A DNA stretch of 64,000 nucleotides, from NCBI RefSeq assembly GCF_033110965.1, contig NZ_CP137003.1, positions 558,001-622,000 on the forward strand, written 5' to 3'. The DNA comes from Raineyella sp. LH-20. GTDB taxonomy: Bacteria > Actinomycetota > Actinomycetes > Propionibacteriales > Propionibacteriaceae. The notes beneath the pieces are model-generated. The model was not told where the DNA came from. It saw only the letters and a list, made by a program, of their open reading frames with translations, and did not search any database. Positions 52,071 to 60,174 of the stretch are shown here, piece by piece. Each line of letters begins with the position of its first letter. The first letter of the stretch is position 1. A program made the translations under genes and the position numbers.

Positions 52071-53738
52071 TCAGCGCTTGGGGGTCCGGCCCCGTCCCCA
52101 GGGGCGGCCGGTCCAGGCCAGGTAGCCGCCGGTGGCGCCGAGCACGCCCCACATGGCGCCGAGCACCGGGCCGGCGAACCGGCCCAGCCGGTCGGTGTTG
52201 GCGACCAGGATGTTGGACCCGCCGGCGATCATCGCCGCCACCACCATGCCGAGCACCAGCCGGTCGGTCATCCCCTCGGCCCGGGCGACCAACGGCTCGA
52301 GCTCGTCGGCACGCAGATTGATGTCCACCCCGTCCTTGTCCAGCCGCTCCACCAGCCGGCGGGCGTACGACGGCAGCTCGGTGCTGAGCATCACCGCGTC
52401 GAGGGTCGCCTCCCGCGCCCGGCCCGCCCAGTAGCGCGGGTCGAGACGCTGCAGCAGCAGGCGTTCGGCGAACGGATTGAGCGCGTCGGAGAGGGCGAAG
52501 GTCGGGTCGAGGCGGCGGCCCAGGCCGTCGACGATGGTCAGCATCCGGACCAGCAGGACGATGTCGGCCGGCAGCGCCAGCCGCTGGGTGCGAACGATCC
52601 GGAACAGGTACATGCCGACGTCGACCATCTTCACGTCGGTGAGCCGGCGGCCCTCCATCGCGGCGAGCAGCCCGGACACCTCACGACGCAGTGCGGAGCG
52701 GTCCAGCCGGCCGCGCGGCGGGGCGAGGGCGACCAGTGCCTCGGCGACCACGTTCGGGTCGTTGCGGTACATCCCGACGATGATCGCGGCGAACTGCCGG
52801 GTCATCGTCGCCGTCATCCGCCCGACCATGCCGAAGTCGATCACCCCGATGGTGCCGTCCGGCTCGATCAGCAGGTTGCCGGAATGCGGGTCGGCGTGGA
52901 ACTTCCCCATCTCGAAGACCATCCGGAGCAGCATCTCGCAGCTGCGCAGGGCCAACGAGTGCCGGTCGATGCCCTGCGCGTCGAGGGCGGCGATGTTGTC
53001 GACCCGGATGCCGGTCAGCCGCTCCATCGTCAGCACCCGGGTGGAGCTGGTGTCCCAGTGGATCCAGGGAATGTGGATCCGCTTGTCGCCGGCGAAGTAG
53101 GCGCCGAACTCCTCGCAGGCGTGCGCCTCGATGGTGTAGTCCATCTCGGCGCGCAGCGCCCGGCTGAACTCCTCCACCAGGCCGGTGACGCCGATGTCGG
53201 AGAAGAAGCCCGAGTTGCGCTCCAGATGCCGGGCGATGTTGCCGAGGATCTCCAGGTCCTCGGTGACCTTGTCGACCACCCCCGGTTTGCGGACCTTGAC
53301 CACCACCTCGCGGCCGTCGTGCAACACCGCGGCGTGCACCTGGCCGATCGAGGCGGTGGCGATCGCCACCTCGTCGAAGGAGGCGAACAGTTCGGTCACG
53401 TCGGCGCCGAGATCGGCCCGGACGACGGCGCGGATGTCGGAGACCGGGATCGGCGGCTCGCTGTCGGTGAGGGTGCTGAGCGCGTCGCAGTAGGGATCCG
53501 GCAGCAGGTCGCGGCGCATCGACAGTGCCTGCCCGAACTTCACGTACGTGGTGCCCAGGTCCCGGAAGGTCTGCACCAGGATCTCCGGGCGGATGTCGTC
53601 GTCCTCGCGCGGATTGACGTAGCCGTGCCCCAGCGAGGGCAGCCAGCGTCCCAGACCGGCCTGGTAGGCCGTGGCATAGAGGCCGTTGCGGGAGAGCACC
53701 TGGGCGATCTCGCGGTACCGCTGGAGGTGACCGGGCAT
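52071..53738 (-). CDS. ABC1/UbiB-family atypical kinase
   Basis: This 555-residue protein is a UbiB/ADCK-like kinase: TYVKFGQALSMRRDLLPDPY (KxGQ motif), IATASIGQVHAAVLHDGREVVVKVRKPG (Ala-rich loop and VAVK lysine), FHADPHSGNLLIEPDG and IDFGMVGR (metal-binding DFG). Two C-terminal membrane helices follow. Such proteins support quinone synthesis or lipid homeostasis. ATG 53738 (MPGHLQRYREI) is chosen; 53753 is possible. Its start is only 33 bp from the divergent GH31 start. ORF sequence further upstream overlaps that gene and is not coding. Confidence 0.88.
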   Translation of the reverse strand: MPGHLQRYREIAQVLSRNGLYATAYQAGLGRWLPSLGHGYVNPREDDDIRPEILVQTFRDLGTTYVKFGQALSMRRDLLPDPYCDALSTLTDSEPPIPVSDIRAVVRADLGADVTELFASFDEVAIATASIGQVHAAVLHDGREVVVKVRKPGVVDKVTEDLEILGNIARHLERNSGFFSDIGVTGLVEEFSRALRAEMDYTIEAHACEEFGAYFAGDKRIHIPWIHWDTSSTRVLTMERLTGIRVDNIAALDAQGIDRHSLALRSCEMLLRMVFEMGKFHADPHSGNLLIEPDGTIGVIDFGMVGRMTATMTRQFAAIIVGMYRNDPNVVAEALVALAPPRGRLDRSALRREVSGLLAAMEGRRLTDVKMVDVGMYLFRIVRTQRLALPADIVLLVRMLTIVDGLGRRLDPTFALSDALNPFAERLLLQRLDPRYWAGRAREATLDAVMLSTELPSYARRLVERLDKDGVDINLRADELEPLVARAEGMTDRLVLGMVVAAMIAGGSNILVANTDRLGRFAGPVLGAMWGVLGATGGYLAWTGRPWGRGRTPKR

Positions 53739-53771
53739 GGGACCACGGTACATGGCACCCGAGGTGCAACG

Positions 53772-55931
53772 ATGGCAGCCATGCGGGTGGATCGGCGGGC
53801 GGCTCTGGCCCTGGGTGGCGGCGTGCTGGCGGCCGGTGCTCTGACGGCCGGCGGGATCGCCGTCCGCAGCCCGTACGCTCCGCCGCCGCAGCTGCCGACG
53901 GGCAGCTGGGATCCGGGACCGGCCACCGGGACGTACGACCTGGGTGGTCACCGGGTCGAGATCGGCCGACCCGGCGGTCCTCCGAGCGGCCGGTTCCGGG
54001 TGCTCCGCGGCGGGACGCCGGTCTGGTGGGCCCGGGCGGGGGTGATCGGCGCGGCTCGCGGCACCCTGCTGTGGACCGACCGCCTCGGGCATTTCAGCGA
54101 CCGGCGCCGCCTCGACCGGGTCTGGGCCGACGCCCGCTGCGAAACCGCCGGGGTGGTCGGCGGCGACACGCTCCGGCTCACCGGACGATTCGGCGTACGC
54201 CCCGGCGAGGGACCTGACTGGCAGCTGACCCTGCTCTCCCGCGGCGACGTCCTCGAGGTGGACCTCGAGGTGCCGGACGCCGACCTGGTGCTGCTGCGCT
54301 CCGACCTGGCCGTCGACGAGGCGGTGCACGGACTGGGGGCGCAGGCCACCGACATCGACCTGCGCGGTCAGGACGTCGTGCTGGCCGCCCGGGAGCAGGG
54401 CATCGGCCGCGGTAAACAGCCGCTGACCGTGCTGGCGGAGAAGACCCAGGGCGCCGGTGGCTCGCCGACCACGACGTACGCACCGATGCCCGCCCTGGTC
54501 ACCCGCGGCCTGCGGGGCCTGGACTGGAGCCAGGACCGGGTGGCCGAGGTCGACCTGCGCGACCGGCTCGAGGTGTCGGTGTGGGACGCCCGGATCACCG
54601 CCCGCTGGCGCACCGCCGCGACCCCGCGGGAGCTGGTGCGCACGCCCCACGACCCGATCCCGGGCTGGACCGGCACCGGGGCGATCCTCGGCCTGCAGGG
54701 CGGGTCGGCCGAGGTGCGCCGCAAGCTCGACGCCCTCGACGGCGCCGCGATCGCCGGGGTGTGGCTGCAGGACTGGGTCGGCCGGCGCAGCACCGGTTTC
54801 GGCAGCCGACTGTGGTGGACCTGGCAACTGGACCGGCACCTCTACCCGGACTGGGACCAGCTGGTCGCCGACCTCACCGGGCGCGGCATCCGGGTGCTCA
54901 GTTACATCAACCCGTTCGTCGTCGACCCCGGCGAGAAGCCCGGTGGGGTGGATCGCGACCTCTACCACGAGGCACTGCGCCGCGGCTTCCTGGTCGGGCA
55001 CCCCGCCGGTGGACCGTACGTCCTCGACCAGGACGGGTTCAGTGCGGCGATGGTCGACCTGACCAACCCGGCGGCGTACGCCTGGTTCGGCGAGGTGATC
55101 GCCGCGATGCCGCAGACCGGCGGCTGGATGGCGGACTTCGGCGAGTCGCTGCCCTTCGACGCGGTGCTGCACGAGGGCGATCCTCGCGAGCTGCACAACC
55201 GGTGGCCGCTGCTGTGGGAGCAGCTCAACGCCGAGGTGCGGGGCCCGGACGAGTTCGTCTTCCACCGCTCCGCCTGGCGCGGCTCGCGGGCCGCGCACTG
55301 GGCGGGCGACCAGCTGACCTCCTGGGACGCCCACGACGGGATGGCCTCCGCCCTGCTCGCGATGCTGGCCGGCGGGGTCAGCGGCCTGCCGCAGATGCAC
55401 AGCGACGCCGGCGGCTACACCTCACTGGACCAGCCGGTGGTGCAGACCCACCGGGACGCCGAACTCCTGCTGCGCTGGAGCGAGTGGTGCGTCTGGTCGC
55501 CGGTGCTGCGCACCCACGAGAGCAACCGGCCGGAGGAGAACGCGCAGGTCTGGGACCCGCAGGCTTCCCCGGCCTTCGCGCAGCAGACCCGGGTGTTCCG
55601 GGAACTGGCCGACTACCGGGCGACGGTGGTCGCCGACGACCTGCCGGCGATCCGGCACTGCTGGGTCGAGGTGCCGGGCACCGCGGCCGCCGAGCGGGAC
55701 GACCAGTACTTCTTCGGACCGAGCTTCCTGGTCGCCCCGGTGCTACGGCCCGGCGTCACCGGCCGCGAGGTGTCACTGCCGCCCGGTCGGTGGGTGCTGG
55801 TCTGGACCGGCGAGGAGTACGCCGGCGACCGAGTGACCCGGGTCCGTTCGCTGATCGGCCAGCCACCGGTCTTTCACCGGGTGGAGGACGCCGGCGCCGC
55901 CGCGATCTCGCGGCGCATCCGGGCGCTCTGA
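53772..55931 (+). CDS. Tat-exported GH31 glycosidase, sulfoquinovosidase-like
   Basis: This 719-residue protein has an N-terminal Tat-like signal, VDRRAALALGGGVLAAG. The GH31 barrel has WLQDWVGRRSTGFGSRLWWTWQ, GWMADFGESLPFDA (nucleophile Asp in DFGE), HNRWPLLWEQLN and RSAWRGSRAAHWAGDQ (acid/base Asp). The RLWW and DFGE segments resemble YihQ-type sulfoquinovosidases, in which that Arg and Trp bind the sulfonate. Other alpha-glucosidase or alpha-xylosidase specificity is possible. ATG 53772 has GAGGTG 5 bp before. The 3' end overlaps the convergent next gene by 58 bp. Confidence 0.82.
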   Translation: MAAMRVDRRAALALGGGVLAAGALTAGGIAVRSPYAPPPQLPTGSWDPGPATGTYDLGGHRVEIGRPGGPPSGRFRVLRGGTPVWWARAGVIGAARGTLLWTDRLGHFSDRRRLDRVWADARCETAGVVGGDTLRLTGRFGVRPGEGPDWQLTLLSRGDVLEVDLEVPDADLVLLRSDLAVDEAVHGLGAQATDIDLRGQDVVLAAREQGIGRGKQPLTVLAEKTQGAGGSPTTTYAPMPALVTRGLRGLDWSQDRVAEVDLRDRLEVSVWDARITARWRTAATPRELVRTPHDPIPGWTGTGAILGLQGGSAEVRRKLDALDGAAIAGVWLQDWVGRRSTGFGSRLWWTWQLDRHLYPDWDQLVADLTGRGIRVLSYINPFVVDPGEKPGGVDRDLYHEALRRGFLVGHPAGGPYVLDQDGFSAAMVDLTNPAAYAWFGEVIAAMPQTGGWMADFGESLPFDAVLHEGDPRELHNRWPLLWEQLNAEVRGPDEFVFHRSAWRGSRAAHWAGDQLTSWDAHDGMASALLAMLAGGVSGLPQMHSDAGGYTSLDQPVVQTHRDAELLLRWSEWCVWSPVLRTHESNRPEENAQVWDPQASPAFAQQTRVFRELADYRATVVADDLPAIRHCWVEVPGTAAAERDDQYFFGPSFLVAPVLRPGVTGREVSLPPGRWVLVWTGEEYAGDRVTRVRSLIGQPPVFHRVEDAGAAAISRRIRAL

Positions 55932-56395
55932 GCCACCACGAACCACACCGCGGCGGCCAGGAAGAGGACACCGAAGGCCATCCGGCCGTACGCCGGCAGG
56001 TAGAACTGCGGCAGCACCAGCGCCATCAGCACACCCAACGGCCAGGCGGCCGGGCGGCGCAGGGCGAGCAGGATCCCACCGACCGCGACCAGCACCAGGC
56101 CGGCAGCGAACATGGTCACCGCCACCGGCTGGAACCGGGTCAGCGTCGGGTCGGCGCCGGCCGCCAGCCCGAACGTCTCGGCGCCGTAGTAGGGCAACAG
56201 CAGGGCGGTGCCCAGGGCGACGACGGCCCGGGCCCGACCGCCGATCCGGTCGGCCAGGACGGTCAGCGCAACGAAGGCCGCCATGCCGCAGACATGGGCC
56301 GCGATCCAGCGCGGCGAGGCGACGTCGTCGGGGTAGGGCCGGAGCAGCAGGTACGCGGCCATCAGCAGCCCGGCAGCCAGTGCGGAGATACGCAT
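55874..56395 (-). CDS. Multi-pass membrane protein, divergent from TetR
   Basis: This 173-residue protein has about five or six membrane helices (HVCGMAAFVALTVLAD, VALGTALLLPYYGAETFGLAA and others). It begins MRISALAAGLLMAAYLLLRP. No family is recognised. It shares a 106-bp regulatory region, holding two operator-like palindromes, with the divergent tetR gene and is the likely repressed target. AAAGG precedes ATG 56395. The 3' end overlaps the GH31 gene. Confidence 0.7.
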   Translation of the reverse strand: MRISALAAGLLMAAYLLLRPYPDDVASPRWIAAHVCGMAAFVALTVLADRIGGRARAVVALGTALLLPYYGAETFGLAAGADPTLTRFQPVAVTMFAAGLVLVAVGGILLALRRPAAWPLGVLMALVLPQFYLPAYGRMAFGVLFLAAAVWFVVAQSARMRREIAAAPASSTR

Positions 56396-56402
56396 CACAG
56401 TG

Positions 56403-56414
56403 CCTTTCGAAAGG
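56403..56414. promoter_or_regulatory. 12-bp palindrome at the ribosome site of the membrane-protein gene
   Basis: CCTTTCGAAAGG is a perfect palindrome that covers the AAAGG ribosome site of the membrane-protein gene. It may affect mRNA folding there. Confidence 0.35.
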
Positions 56415-56429
56415 AGTGGCAGAGATTGG

Positions 56430-56444
56430 GAGAGCACTGCTCTC
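56430..56444. promoter_or_regulatory. TetR operator candidate 1
   Basis: GAGAGCA-C-TGCTCTC is a perfect 7-1-7 palindrome between the divergent membrane-protein and tetR genes. A second near-identical site lies 42 bp away. Length and symmetry fit a TetR dimer. Confidence 0.75.
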
Positions 56445-56471
56445 ATATTGGCACACGACCCCGAGTAATAC

Positions 56472-56486
56472 AAGAGCAGCGCTCTC
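56472..56486. promoter_or_regulatory. TetR operator candidate 2
   Basis: AAGAGCA-G-CGCTCTC matches site 1 at 12 of 15 positions and keeps the AGAGC/GCTCT arms. It lies just after a -10-like TAATAC and 16 bp before the tetR ATG, well placed for autorepression. Confidence 0.7.
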
Positions 56487-56501
56487 TGACATCCTGTGGA
56501 C

Positions 56502-57041
56502 ATGGGCGTACGCGAACAGGCACGGGCGGAGACGACGGCGCGGATCATGGCGGCGGCGCGCGACCAGATCGCCACCGTCGGCGGGGCCGGACTGTCGATG
56601 CGGGCGATCGCACGTGCGGTGGGCCTGGTCTCCTCGGCCGTCTACCGCTACTTCCCGACCCGTGACGCGCTGCTCACCGCGTTGATCATCGAGTCGTACG
56701 ACCACCTGGGTGACCACCTGGCCGGCCTGCCGGCCGACTGGCGGGCCCGGGCGACCGGCCTGCGGGACTGGGCGCGGGTGCACCCGCAGGAGTTCCACCT
56801 GATCTACGGCACGCCGATCCCGGACTACCGGGCGCCGCAGGACACCATCCCCGCGGCCGCGCGGGCGGTCGCGCCGTTCCTGGCGCTCGCGCCGATCGCG
56901 GCGACGGTGCCGGAACTGGCCCAGCTGGTCGGCTTCGTCGGGCTGGAACTCGCCGGCCACTTCGTCGGCAGCGAACCACCGGTCGAGGAGCTCTTCACCG
57001 CCGTGCTCGACCGCCAGGTCGCAACCCTCGGACTGGGGTGA
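56502..57041 (+). CDS. TetR-family transcriptional regulator
   Basis: This 179-residue repressor has an N-terminal helix-turn-helix, ARDQIATVGGAGLSMRAIARAVGLVSSAVYRYFPTRDALL (about residues 18-57), followed by a helical ligand-binding domain of the TetR_C WHG type (WARVHPQEFHLIYGTPIPDY). Two matching palindromes lie upstream. It probably represses itself and the divergent membrane-protein gene. ATG 56502 is preferred over GTG 56496. The ligand is unknown. Confidence 0.88.
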   Translation: MGVREQARAETTARIMAAARDQIATVGGAGLSMRAIARAVGLVSSAVYRYFPTRDALLTALIIESYDHLGDHLAGLPADWRARATGLRDWARVHPQEFHLIYGTPIPDYRAPQDTIPAAARAVAPFLALAPIAATVPELAQLVGFVGLELAGHFVGSEPPVEELFTAVLDRQVATLGLG

Positions 57042-57069
57042 CGCGGGACCGCGCACGGCTCCTCGTAGT

Positions 57070-57413
57070 CCGGGGTGAACCCGTGGTGGTCGTGTCGGCA
57101 CGACGGATCGTCGAGTCGCCGGCGTCGACAGTCGCCGTCCTGGTGGTCATCCGGTGCGTCGGGATGGGTGAGGGAGGAGGGTGCGCGGCTTTCCGCTGAT
57201 GGAGGTCCCGGCAACGCTCGTCCGGCGGGCTCACGCGCCCTCGTCCACGTCGCGGCCGAGCCCGCGGTGCCCCCGTCCCTCGGCTCGGACCGTACGCTTC
57301 GTTTCAGACCGTACGCTTCGTTTCAGACCGTACGCTTCGTTTCAGACCGTACGCTTCGTATTCATTCCCACTCGGGCGACCGGGAGGGTGTGCATACCAC
57401 GGGTACGGTCTGG
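57070..57413 (-). repeat. Dispersed palindromic element, copy C (long form, inverted)
   Basis: Read on the minus strand from 57413, the head CCAGACCGTACCCG...GTACGGTCTG is followed by three tandem 19-bp units AAACGAAGCGTACGGTCTG (the last ends GGTCC, 57287), then a tail homologous to that of copy B to about 57070. Alignment with B has small indels, several of three bases. The element lies just after tetR. Confidence 0.8.
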
Positions 57414-57486
57414 CAGGCGAGAGCTCCTGCCCGGCCCAGCGAGCGGGCTTCGCCGAGCTCGCCGCACGGCGGGCTGCGCGCGGCGC

Positions 57487-57626
57487 ATGACCTTCGGCCT
57501 CGGCTTCGGCTTCCACCCGGAAGCGCTCGCCGAGTTCGCCGCGGATGTCGACTCGTCGGCGACAACCTCATGACCATAGTGGCCGTCGGTCGCGAGAAGC
57601 GGCGCCCCGGTTACTGGCGAGACCGC
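57487..57626 (+). pseudogene. Decayed ParE/RelE-type toxin remnant
   Basis: An ORF of 28 codons begins MTFGLGFGFHPEALAEFAAD, like the N-terminus of ParE toxins, and then stops. Overlapping it in another frame is GDNLMTIVAVGREKRRPGYW followed by RDR, the typical ParE C-terminus (AVxHxRRxPGYW). About 50 central residues and the reading frame are lost. No intact antitoxin is seen. It lies between element copy C and the large membrane-protein gene. Confidence 0.6.
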
Positions 57627-57639
57627 ATCATCCGGCGGC

Positions 57640-59046
57640 TCAGCGGAAGCCGAACACCGGGCCGAACAGCACCGCCACCACCGCAGCCCAGGCGCCGATC
57701 ACAGGCAGGTAGCGGCTCTGCCAGCGCACCAGGGCGACGTACGGTCGACGTCCGCGGAGGAACCCGAGCTGCAGCCAGACGGCCCCGATCAGATTGACGG
57801 CCAGCACCACGTTCTCCCCCAGCGCGGCGAGCTTGTTGGCGGTGGCGCCGTACTCGGCGATCCGCCCGCCGATCGCCACCAGCACCAGCACGTCGACCAG
57901 CACCGCACCGACGATCAACACCACCTGCAGCCGGTCGAACCAGCCCGGCGTCGCCTCCACCGGTCGGGCCGCCAGGGAGAAGAGCACCAGGCCGAGCACC
58001 ACGGCGAGCAGCGCGTCGACGATGATCAGCGTGTTGCGGTCGGCCTCCACCAGCCGCCCGGAGAGCGGGACCGTGATCAGGAAGGCCACCAGCAGCAGGG
58101 TGACCAGTGGGGTGAACACCCGGGTCAGCATCGGCGCCATCGCCGACAGGGAGCTGCCGGTCTCCACCAGCCAGGCGGCGATGACGATCGCACCACCGAC
58201 ACTGATCGGCAGCACCCAGGTGCCGAGCACGTCGCCGGGGTAGACGCCGGTCAGCGTGAACATCGCGAAGGCCAGGCCGAACAGCACTCCCCCGCCGAGT
58301 GCGAACAGCACGACGTGGATGAACAGCTCCCCGGTGAACCGCAGGTAGTCCGGCCAGCGGTCGAGGATCCGCCAGTCGGCGCCGAGGTAGACCGCGCCGA
58401 GCACCACCCACAGCACGATCGGCGCGTGCAGCCAGAAGAGCGGCTGGGTCTGACCCTGCTCCGCGAAAGGGTAGAACGCCTCGACCGCGGCGAACACCGC
58501 CACCGCGCCGAGCAGGCCCGCCGTCGGCGCCAGTGCGACCCGGCCCCGCAACCAGAGGAAATATCCGCCGAGCACGACGGCCACCCCGAGCACCGCCGCC
58601 ACCGGCAGGATCTCGAGGGCGAACGCCACCCTGACGGCCAGCCCGGCGAGGGCCGCGAACACGACGGCCGCCAGGAGACCCTCGCGGCGTCGGAGCAACA
58701 GCGAGGTTGGCGACCCGCCCGACAGTGAGACGGGCGACCCGCCCGACAATGACGCGGGCGACGCGCCCGACGATGAGGCGGCCTGCACCACTCCGCCCGG
58801 CGCCGCGGGGCCCGGCCACCACAGGTCCGGGTGGTCATGGGCGAAGTCCCGGGCGACCGGATCGGTGTCCGCCAGTCGTCGCAGCGCGACCAGGAAGGCC
58901 TCGTCCCCGGCCAGGCCGGTGCCGGCGAGTTCCTCGGCGGAGGTGGTCAGTCGGGTGGTGCGTTCGGCGGTCTCGTCGTCCCCTGGTCCCGGCCGATCGG
59001 TGACGTACGTACGCCAGAGCGCAAGAAACGGGGCCATGGTGTCCAT
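57640..59046 (-). CDS. Large multi-pass membrane protein (DUF4153-like)
   Basis: This 468-residue protein has an N-terminal soluble helical part of about 90 residues (a permease-prefix-like region), a Ser/Gly repeat (SLSGGSPVSLSGGSPTSL, about 100-117), then about eleven membrane helices. FALGGGVLFGLAFAMFTLTGVYPGD and LIGAVWLQLGFLRGRRPYVALVRWQSRYLP resemble DUF4153 proteins, whose role is unknown. ATG 59046 or ATG 59037 may start it. Confidence 0.7.
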   Translation of the reverse strand: MDTMAPFLALWRTYVTDRPGPGDDETAERTTRLTTSAEELAGTGLAGDEAFLVALRRLADTDPVARDFAHDHPDLWWPGPAAPGGVVQAASSSGASPASLSGGSPVSLSGGSPTSLLLRRREGLLAAVVFAALAGLAVRVAFALEILPVAAVLGVAVVLGGYFLWLRGRVALAPTAGLLGAVAVFAAVEAFYPFAEQGQTQPLFWLHAPIVLWVVLGAVYLGADWRILDRWPDYLRFTGELFIHVVLFALGGGVLFGLAFAMFTLTGVYPGDVLGTWVLPISVGGAIVIAAWLVETGSSLSAMAPMLTRVFTPLVTLLLVAFLITVPLSGRLVEADRNTLIIVDALLAVVLGLVLFSLAARPVEATPGWFDRLQVVLIVGAVLVDVLVLVAIGGRIAEYGATANKLAALGENVVLAVNLIGAVWLQLGFLRGRRPYVALVRWQSRYLPVIGAWAAVVAVLFGPVFGFR

Positions 59047-59072
59047 GGCCCCGATCCTCGCATCACCAGTGA

Positions 59073-60131
59073 CTACTCGGCGACCGCCCCCGCGCGCAGG
59101 CCGCGCTCGCCCGGCCGGACGATCCGCTTCAGGTCGCGCGCTCCGGTGGGATCGCTGAGCGCCTCGGCCACCTCGTCGAGGCCGTAGCGGCCGGTGACCA
59201 GCGGATCGAGCTGCACCAGACCGGCCTCGACCAGCCGGATGCCGATCGGCCAGGTGCCGGTGTAGCGGAAGATGCCGGTGACCTTCAGCTCGCGGCCGGT
59301 GACCACGCCGACGGGCAGCGGCAGGATGTCCTCGCCCATCCCGACCAGGACGACCGTGCCGGCCGGCTTCACCTGCTTGATGCCCGACACGATGGCCGGG
59401 TTGACGCCCGAGCAGTCGATGAAGGTGTCGGCCGCGACGGCCAGGTACTCCGCCGAGCCGGGCTCCACCACGCGGGTCGCCCCGTGGGCGAGGGCGATCT
59501 CGCGCCGGGTCGGGTTCGGCTCGCTGATCACCACGTCGGTCGCCCCGAAGGCCCGGGCCGCCTGCGCAGTGATGATGCCGATCGGGCCGCCGCCGGCGAT
59601 CAGCACCGTGGCCCCCGGGCCGATCTCGGCCTTCTGGACCGCGGCGATGCCGACCGAGAGGGGTTCCAGCAGGGCCGCGGCGTCATCGCTGATCGAGTCC
59701 GGGATGGGGTGCGCGAACTTGCTCTGGATCGTCACGTAGTCGCAGAACGCGCCGTCGATCGGGGGCGTCGCGTAGAACTCCATCTTCGGGCACAGGTTGT
59801 AGCGACCCGACAGGCAGTACTCACACACGCCACAGGAGCGCTGCGGTTCGACCGCCACCCGCTCGCCGATCCGCGCGGGGTCGACGTCGGCCCCGACCGC
59901 CACGATCGTGCCGCTCAGCTCGTGGCCGAGCACGATCGGGTCGTTCACCACGAAGTCGGCGATCCGGCCGTGGGTGTAGTAGTGCACGTCGGAGCCGCAC
60001 ACGCCGACGCTGGCCACACTGACCAGCACCTCGTCGGACGCGGGCTGCGGGGTGGGCCGCTGCTCGAGGTCCTCGACGCCCACCTCCTTCATGACGCTGG
60101 CCCACATGGTCGGGGCAATCTGCGCAGTCAT
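59073..60131 (-). CDS. Zinc-dependent polyol (sorbitol/xylitol-type) dehydrogenase
   Basis: This 352-residue medium-chain dehydrogenase has catalytic-zinc residues in GVCGSDVHYY (Cys) and GHELSGTIV (His-Glu), the structural-zinc set CGVCEYCLSGRYNLC, and Rossmann motif AGGGPIGIITAQAARAFGA. These fit sorbitol/xylitol (polyol) dehydrogenases that oxidise polyols to ketoses with NAD+. It follows a ribose-type ABC system and an FGGY kinase fragment, so polyol uptake, oxidation and phosphorylation in one operon is likely. Confidence 0.9.
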   Translation of the reverse strand: MTAQIAPTMWASVMKEVGVEDLEQRPTPQPASDEVLVSVASVGVCGSDVHYYTHGRIADFVVNDPIVLGHELSGTIVAVGADVDPARIGERVAVEPQRSCGVCEYCLSGRYNLCPKMEFYATPPIDGAFCDYVTIQSKFAHPIPDSISDDAAALLEPLSVGIAAVQKAEIGPGATVLIAGGGPIGIITAQAARAFGATDVVISEPNPTRREIALAHGATRVVEPGSAEYLAVAADTFIDCSGVNPAIVSGIKQVKPAGTVVLVGMGEDILPLPVGVVTGRELKVTGIFRYTGTWPIGIRLVEAGLVQLDPLVTGRYGLDEVAEALSDPTGARDLKRIVRPGERGLRAGAVAE

Positions 60132-60174
60132 TGTCTTCCTTCCGAGAAATCCGGTGGCCCGTACGAGGCCGGTG

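Noticed and set aside
52029-53771. 581-codon upstream extension of the GH31 gene
   Set aside because: It is antisense to the well-supported ABC1 kinase and lacks family similarity; the Tat signal and ribosome site mark the real start at 53772.
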